Positions 61,051-64,000 of a stretch of 64,000 nucleotides of DNA are shown piece by piece; position 1 is the stretch's first letter, and each line of letters starts with the position of its first letter. The position numbers and the translations under genes were made by a program. Source of the stretch: an uncultured Lachnospiraceae bacterium. GTDB taxonomy: Bacteria; Bacillota; Clostridia; Lachnospirales; Lachnospiraceae. Below the pieces are notes generated by a model that was not told the origin of the DNA, searched no databases, and saw only the letters and a program-made list of their open reading frames with translations. The DNA lies in the NCBI GenBank assembly GCA_944383265.1, contig CALWOX010000006.1, forward strand, positions 1-64,000. Direction: 5' to 3'.

Positions 61051-61644
61051 TTAAGAAGGGAGAAGGCTTGATTCGGCGCTGTTCAGCCTTTTCTTTCTGC
61101 TCCTCCAATCAGGGAGATACCTGTCCATGAGGCCGTGGAATCTTTTGTTGTGGGAGGGCTCTATGAGATGGCAAAGTTCATGTACTACAATATATTCCAC
61201 CAAGTCAGGGCTTTTAAGCCCGAGGAGCTTGTTGAAGGTCACAGTCCTTTTTTTGCAGTGGCATACTCCCCAGCAGGTCTTCATCACTCTGAGCTTATAT
61301 GAGGCGAGGCTCACGCCAAGCCTTTCCTGCCAAAGCTCAATAAGCCCGGGAAGAAAAAGCTCAAGCCTTCTTACGCACTCGGCCTTAAGCTTTTCGTCGA
61401 GGTACTTCAGGCCCTGAGATCCGGCTTCCTTATCCTTTTCCCGAAGTCTTTTTAAATTTTTCTCCATCCAAGGCTTTTTGTCGGATATGAAATTCCTTAT
61501 GACCGACTCGGGCATATGAATAGGCGCGGTGACAAGCACCTCATCATAGGGTGGGCGCAGATACATATTTAAATTTTTTATCTTTCTTCTTTCAATTCTT
61601 ATTTTGATATCCATTTCAATGATTTCCATGTATTGCTTTAACAT
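61051..61644 (-). CDS. YgjP-like M48-related metal-dependent hydrolase
   Basis: A 197-residue soluble protein with the zincin motif HELCHLIEPSHNKRF near residue 155, an upstream RVMKTCWGVCHCKKRTV stretch and TFNKLLGLKSPDLVEYIV, which together mark the YgjP/DUF45 family. In family members the tryptophan-glycine-x-C stretch reads W-G-S/C; here two extra cysteines are present. Peptidase activity is predicted from the HExxH variant HELCH. In-frame ATGs at 61644, 61629 and 61614 are all possible; no strong ribosome site decides. Confidence 0.85.
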   Translation of the reverse strand: MLKQYMEIIEMDIKIRIERRKIKNLNMYLRPPYDEVLVTAPIHMPESVIRNFISDKKPWMEKNLKRLREKDKEAGSQGLKYLDEKLKAECVRRLELFLPGLIELWQERLGVSLASYKLRVMKTCWGVCHCKKRTVTFNKLLGLKSPDLVEYIVVHELCHLIEPSHNKRFHGLMDRYLPDWRSRKKRLNSAESSLLPS

Positions 61645-61742
61645 TCATTTCCATATTTCGAGATTATACTCCCGATGAAGAAAAGTGTAAATTATAAGTG
61701 ATTCCGATAGGCCTTTGTACAAAGAAATAGTCAGCAGATTTA

Positions 61743-61771
61743 TTGTATATCAATCTCGAATTTAGTATAAT
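61743..61771 (+). promoter_or_regulatory. Promoter of the lactonase-fold gene
   Basis: TTGTAT (61743-61748), 17-base spacer, TATAAT (61766-61771). Confidence 0.6.
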
Positions 61772-61832
61772 GATAGCATTGATATCGATAAGGGCGGAGA
61801 GCGAAAAGGACCGCCTTACAGGAGGAAATTTT

Positions 61833-62891
61833 ATGAGCGGTAAGTATATGGCCTATGTGGGTTCTTATTCCTATCTGGGAAAGGCCAAGGGAATAACTGT
61901 CTATGATATAGACCTTAAAGAGGGTTATTTTAAAAAGAGATGTGAAGTGGATGTGGACAATTCTTCCTATGTTGTCTATTCTCACGACAAGAAATTTCTT
62001 TACAGCATAGCTGATGAGGGAGTCGTTTCATTCAGGATACTTCCCAACGGAACCTTAAACCGTATGAACTGTGCAAAGATAAACGGAATGAGGGGATGCC
62101 ATCTGTCGGTGAGCCCCGACAATAAATACATCTGTGTATCAGGCTTCCATGACGGAAAGCTTACTGTGCTTGAGATAAACAAGGACGGCACAGTGGGAAA
62201 CATAAAGTACGAGGTCTACAATCAGGGCTACGGCTCCATCGCGGAGAGAAATTTCAGCCCCCATGTAAGATGCTCAAAGATAACGCCTGACAATAAGTAC
62301 CTCTTCTCTGTCGACTCAGGTATAGATCAGGTAAAGATATTCAGATTTGATCCGCATATTGATGAGGAGTTAAGGCAGGTGGACGCCATAAGGTGCGAGA
62401 GAGGCTCATCGCCGAGATTTTTCAGGTTCAGCCCGGACGGCAGATTTATTTACCTTATATATGAGATAAAAAATGTTATTGAGGTGTACTCCTACAAGGC
62501 AGGCGAGAGAGCTCCCATAATAGAGAAGATACAGAGCATAACAACAACAGCGGACAAGACGGGAAATCCCAATATAGCAGCCTGCAGCATAAAGCTTTCT
62601 GATGACGGAAAGTATGTTTTCTGCTCCAATGCGGGTGAAAACACAGTGACTATGTACGAGAGAGACGAGGAGACAGGGCTTTTGACTATGAAGAGATCTC
62701 TCCCCATAAGCGGTGAGTATCCTAAGGACATTGCGCTTTTCCCTGACGGAAAGCATCTGGTCGTGGCAAATCACGTCAGCGGAACCCTTACATTCTTTAA
62801 GGTGGACTATGACAAGTCGCTTTTTATGATGAATAAGCTTCCCATAGAGGTGAACCAGCCAAACTGCATAAGGATAGTTGAATTGATATAG
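61833..62891 (+). CDS. Lactonase family beta-propeller protein
   Basis: A 352-residue seven-bladed propeller of the 6-phosphogluconolactonase (YkgB/Pgl) family. Repeated blade signatures are visible: HLSVSPDNKYICVS near 90, SKITPDNKYLFSVD near 150, FFRFSPDGRFIYLI near 200, IKLSDDGKYVFCSN near 255 and IALFPDGKHLVVAN near 300. It may open sugar lactones in the cytoplasm, but the family is wide and activity is not certain. ATG 61833 follows AGGAGGA by 7 bases; an earlier ATG lies in the promoter region. Confidence 0.85.
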   Translation: MSGKYMAYVGSYSYLGKAKGITVYDIDLKEGYFKKRCEVDVDNSSYVVYSHDKKFLYSIADEGVVSFRILPNGTLNRMNCAKINGMRGCHLSVSPDNKYICVSGFHDGKLTVLEINKDGTVGNIKYEVYNQGYGSIAERNFSPHVRCSKITPDNKYLFSVDSGIDQVKIFRFDPHIDEELRQVDAIRCERGSSPRFFRFSPDGRFIYLIYEIKNVIEVYSYKAGERAPIIEKIQSITTTADKTGNPNIAACSIKLSDDGKYVFCSNAGENTVTMYERDEETGLLTMKRSLPISGEYPKDIALFPDGKHLVVANHVSGTLTFFKVDYDKSLFMMNKLPIEVNQPNCIRIVELI

Positions 62892-62911
62892 ACAGATGGA
62901 GGACTTTAGTG

Positions 62912-63409
62912 ATGGCGGAATTTGTTTTAGCTGAAAATGAGAAGGATATTGAGGAGGTAGCGGCTCTTGCAAAGGAGATTTGGCATGAGCATTATGATGT
63001 GTTCCTTGGAGTCGAGCAGGTGGATTATATGACGGACAAGCTCCAGTCAAAGGAGGCCTTGAAGGAGCAGATAAAGGACGGCTACGAGTATTACATAATA
63101 AAGGATGAGGGAAAGAGCGCAGGCTATATCGGCATTCATCAGGAGGATACCCCAAGGCTTTTTTTAAGCAAGCTCTATATAAGGAAGGAATTCAGAGGAA
63201 AAGGCCTTTCAAGCAGAGCCTTTGAATTTATGGAAAAGCTTTGCAGGGAAAGAGGATTAAAATCCATATGGCTTACAGTAAATAAATATAATTCAGGTTC
63301 CATCGCGGTTTATGAGCACAGAGGTTTCAAGACCTTCGACTCTCAGGTGACTGATATCGGAGGCGGGTATGTAATGGATGATTACTTTATGGAGCTTAAT
63401 GTTGAATAA
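62912..63409 (+). CDS. GNAT family N-acetyltransferase
   Basis: A 165-residue acetyltransferase. The acetyl-CoA loop lies in LYIRKEFRGKGLSSRAFEF near residue 90, with the R/Q-x-x-G-x-G/A signature as RGKGLS, followed by LKSIWLTVNKYNSGSIAVYEHRGFK. Substrate unknown. ATG 62912 is preferred to GTG 62909 because of better spacing to TGGAGGA. It follows the lactonase gene by 20 bases and likely shares its transcript. Confidence 0.88.
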   Translation: MAEFVLAENEKDIEEVAALAKEIWHEHYDVFLGVEQVDYMTDKLQSKEALKEQIKDGYEYYIIKDEGKSAGYIGIHQEDTPRLFLSKLYIRKEFRGKGLSSRAFEFMEKLCRERGLKSIWLTVNKYNSGSIAVYEHRGFKTFDSQVTDIGGGYVMDDYFMELNVE

Positions 63410-63429
63410 TTAAGGTTAAATATATAAAA

Positions 63430-63483
63430 GGACGTGTAACGGTTAAATAAATGGATAATTTATCGTTAGGCGTTCTTTTTTTG
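63430..63483 (+). terminator. Intrinsic terminator after the GNAT gene
   Basis: GGACG with CGTTC and TAACG with CGTTA form a two-part stem (63430-63475), followed by a run of seven or more T. Confidence 0.65.
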
Positions 63484-63585
63484 AACTGCTTTTGACAGAG
63501 CTTTTTATGAACCGATAATTTAGGAGTAAAATTTATTCGTCGGAAAAGCGCCGGAAAAGTTTTTAAATAAGAACATGAGTTTGAC

Positions 63586-63614
63586 TTGACATGGGGGAGC
63601 TTCGGTATTATAAT
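63586..63614 (+). promoter_or_regulatory. Consensus promoter of the PerR/Fur-family gene
   Basis: TTGACA (63586-63591), 17-base spacer, TATAAT (63609-63614): a perfect consensus. Confidence 0.8.
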
Positions 63615-63620
63615 GCAGAT

Positions 63621-63645
63621 AACAATAATAGTAATGATTATTGTT
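63621..63645 (+). promoter_or_regulatory. Candidate Per/Fur box
   Basis: AACAATAAT, seven bases, ATTATTGTT: a perfect 9-base inverted repeat at the expected transcription start. Its AT-rich TAAT/ATTA core resembles Per/Fur boxes, suggesting autoregulation. Confidence 0.55.
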
Positions 63646-63651
63646 TTTAAA

Positions 63652-63670
63652 ATCCTATATGATATAGGAT
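63652..63670 (+). promoter_or_regulatory. 19-base palindrome before the PerR/Fur-family start
   Basis: ATCCTATAT-G-ATATAGGAT is a perfect 9-1-9 inverted repeat that ends only a few bases before the ribosome site. It may be a second operator or an mRNA hairpin. Confidence 0.5.
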
Positions 63671-63682
63671 ACCGGAGTACAT

Positions 63683-64000
63683 ATGAGGGCAACGAAGAAT
63701 TCTAAGAAAAGAGACGCGGTAAAGGCGTTTATAATGGAGACTCACAGTCACCCTACGGCTGATGAGATATACTCCCATGTAAAGTGTGAATTTCCGAATG
63801 TCAGCTTGGGAACAGTATATCGGAATCTTGCGAGACTTGAGGAGACAGGCGAGATAAAAAAGCTCAGCTTTACAACTGGTCCTGACCATTATGACGGCGA
63901 CACCTCTGACCATTATCACTATATATGCCGCAGCTGCGGAAGGATATATGACATGCCTGCTGAGGTTAAGGATGTGATAATGAAGGCTGCAAAGGCGGGA
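63683..64000 (+). CDS. PerR/Fur family metal-dependent repressor, N-terminal part
   Basis: The window ends inside this gene; 106 codons are present from ATG 63683. The winged helix contains HPTADEIYSHVKCEFPNVSLG and GTVYRNLARLEETGEI, typical of Fur-family proteins. The metal region includes PDHYDGDTSDHYHYICRSCG, whose histidines and aspartates form the sensing site and whose C-x-x-C begins the structural zinc site. The closeness of this stretch to PerR suggests a peroxide sensor rather than an iron-uptake repressor. A strong promoter and a palindromic site lie upstream. Confidence 0.88.
   Translation, partial: MRATKNSKKRDAVKAFIMETHSHPTADEIYSHVKCEFPNVSLGTVYRNLARLEETGEIKKLSFTTGPDHYDGDTSDHYHYICRSCGRIYDMPAEVKDVIMKAAKAG

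Noticed and set aside
1..64000. tRNA, rRNA, CRISPR array, transposase or integrase genes
   Set aside because: Read through for cloverleaf-like ends, regularly spaced repeats and transposase-like proteins; none convincing. A dedicated tRNA search would settle the tRNA part.

Overview
The window reads as a chromosome segment of an anaerobic, low-to-mid GC Firmicute of class Clostridia, most like a Lachnospiraceae-type gut or oral bacterium. The grounds are the Gram-positive style ribosome sites, ABC-F and RecD2 genes, a CIRCE-controlled clpB, ferrous-iron (Feo) uptake, a selenium-linked ygeX/ygeY pair and several short secreted lipoproteins. The genus cannot be fixed from sequence alone. Most genes share one codon style, rich in AGA/AGG, ATA and CTT. 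A few AT-rich or differently styled stretches (about 5.6-6.3 kb, 8.0-9.1 kb and 12.1-15.9 kb) look acquired.

Layout. 1-4.1 kb: the end of diaminopropionate ammonia-lyase (ygeX), a ferredoxin-linked dihydropyrimidine/dihydroorotate dehydrogenase-like enzyme, ygeY, a renal-type dipeptidase and a small membrane protein. 4.3-9.1 kb: an M24 peptidase, a DUF2798 gene behind a leader terminator, a DUF2325-DUF3793-flavodoxin set behind an operator like those of the feo operon, and a RhuM-family gene. 9.1-12.1 kb: a two-component system divergent from a coiled-coil lipoprotein. 12.1-15.9 kb: an AT-rich accessory patch with a degraded gene, a frameshifted immunity-like gene and an ankyrin-repeat lipoprotein. 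16-21.2 kb: a phosphoesterase and a complete sugar-type ABC importer. 21.2-27.4 kb: a MATE pump, a VOC protein, an MscS channel and an EndoQ-UvrD fusion. 27.4-34.7 kb: ProRS, a broken acetyltransferase, an in-frame-UGA glutaredoxin-like selenoprotein, thiamine pyrophosphokinase, CCA-adding enzyme, a phosphohexomutase and an acyltransferase. 35-42.6 kb: mreB, recD2, comF, then rpmG-secE-nusG-rplK-rplA and rplJ-rplL. 42.9-46.4 kb: a triple-rhodanese lipoprotein, a small anchored protein and an MFS transporter. 46.5-54.2 kb: ABC-F, MATE, XRE regulator, NlpC/P60 protein, uridine kinase, RarA and a repeat lipoprotein. 54.4-57.2 kb: CIRCE and clpB. 57.2-60.95 kb: a DtxR-type regulator divergent from feoA-feoA-feoB and a Cys-rich/HMA protein. 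61-64 kb: a YgjP-like metalloprotease, a lactonase-fold protein, a GNAT enzyme and the start of a PerR/Fur-family gene.

Three themes join the parts. Selenium: the ygeX/ygeY neighbourhood belongs to a selenium-linked gene set, and the gene at 29312-29596 carries an in-frame UGA exactly at the first position of a UxxC redox motif, followed at the right distance by a SECIS-like stem-loop. Iron: the DUF2325-DUF3793-flavodoxin operon and the feo operon carry the same 14-bp inverted-repeat pattern by their promoters, and a DtxR-family gene lies beside feo. Gene decay and exchange: the 12-16 kb patch and the microhomology-type internal deletion in the acetyltransferase at 29.2 kb.

No tRNA or rRNA gene, CRISPR array or transposase was seen.
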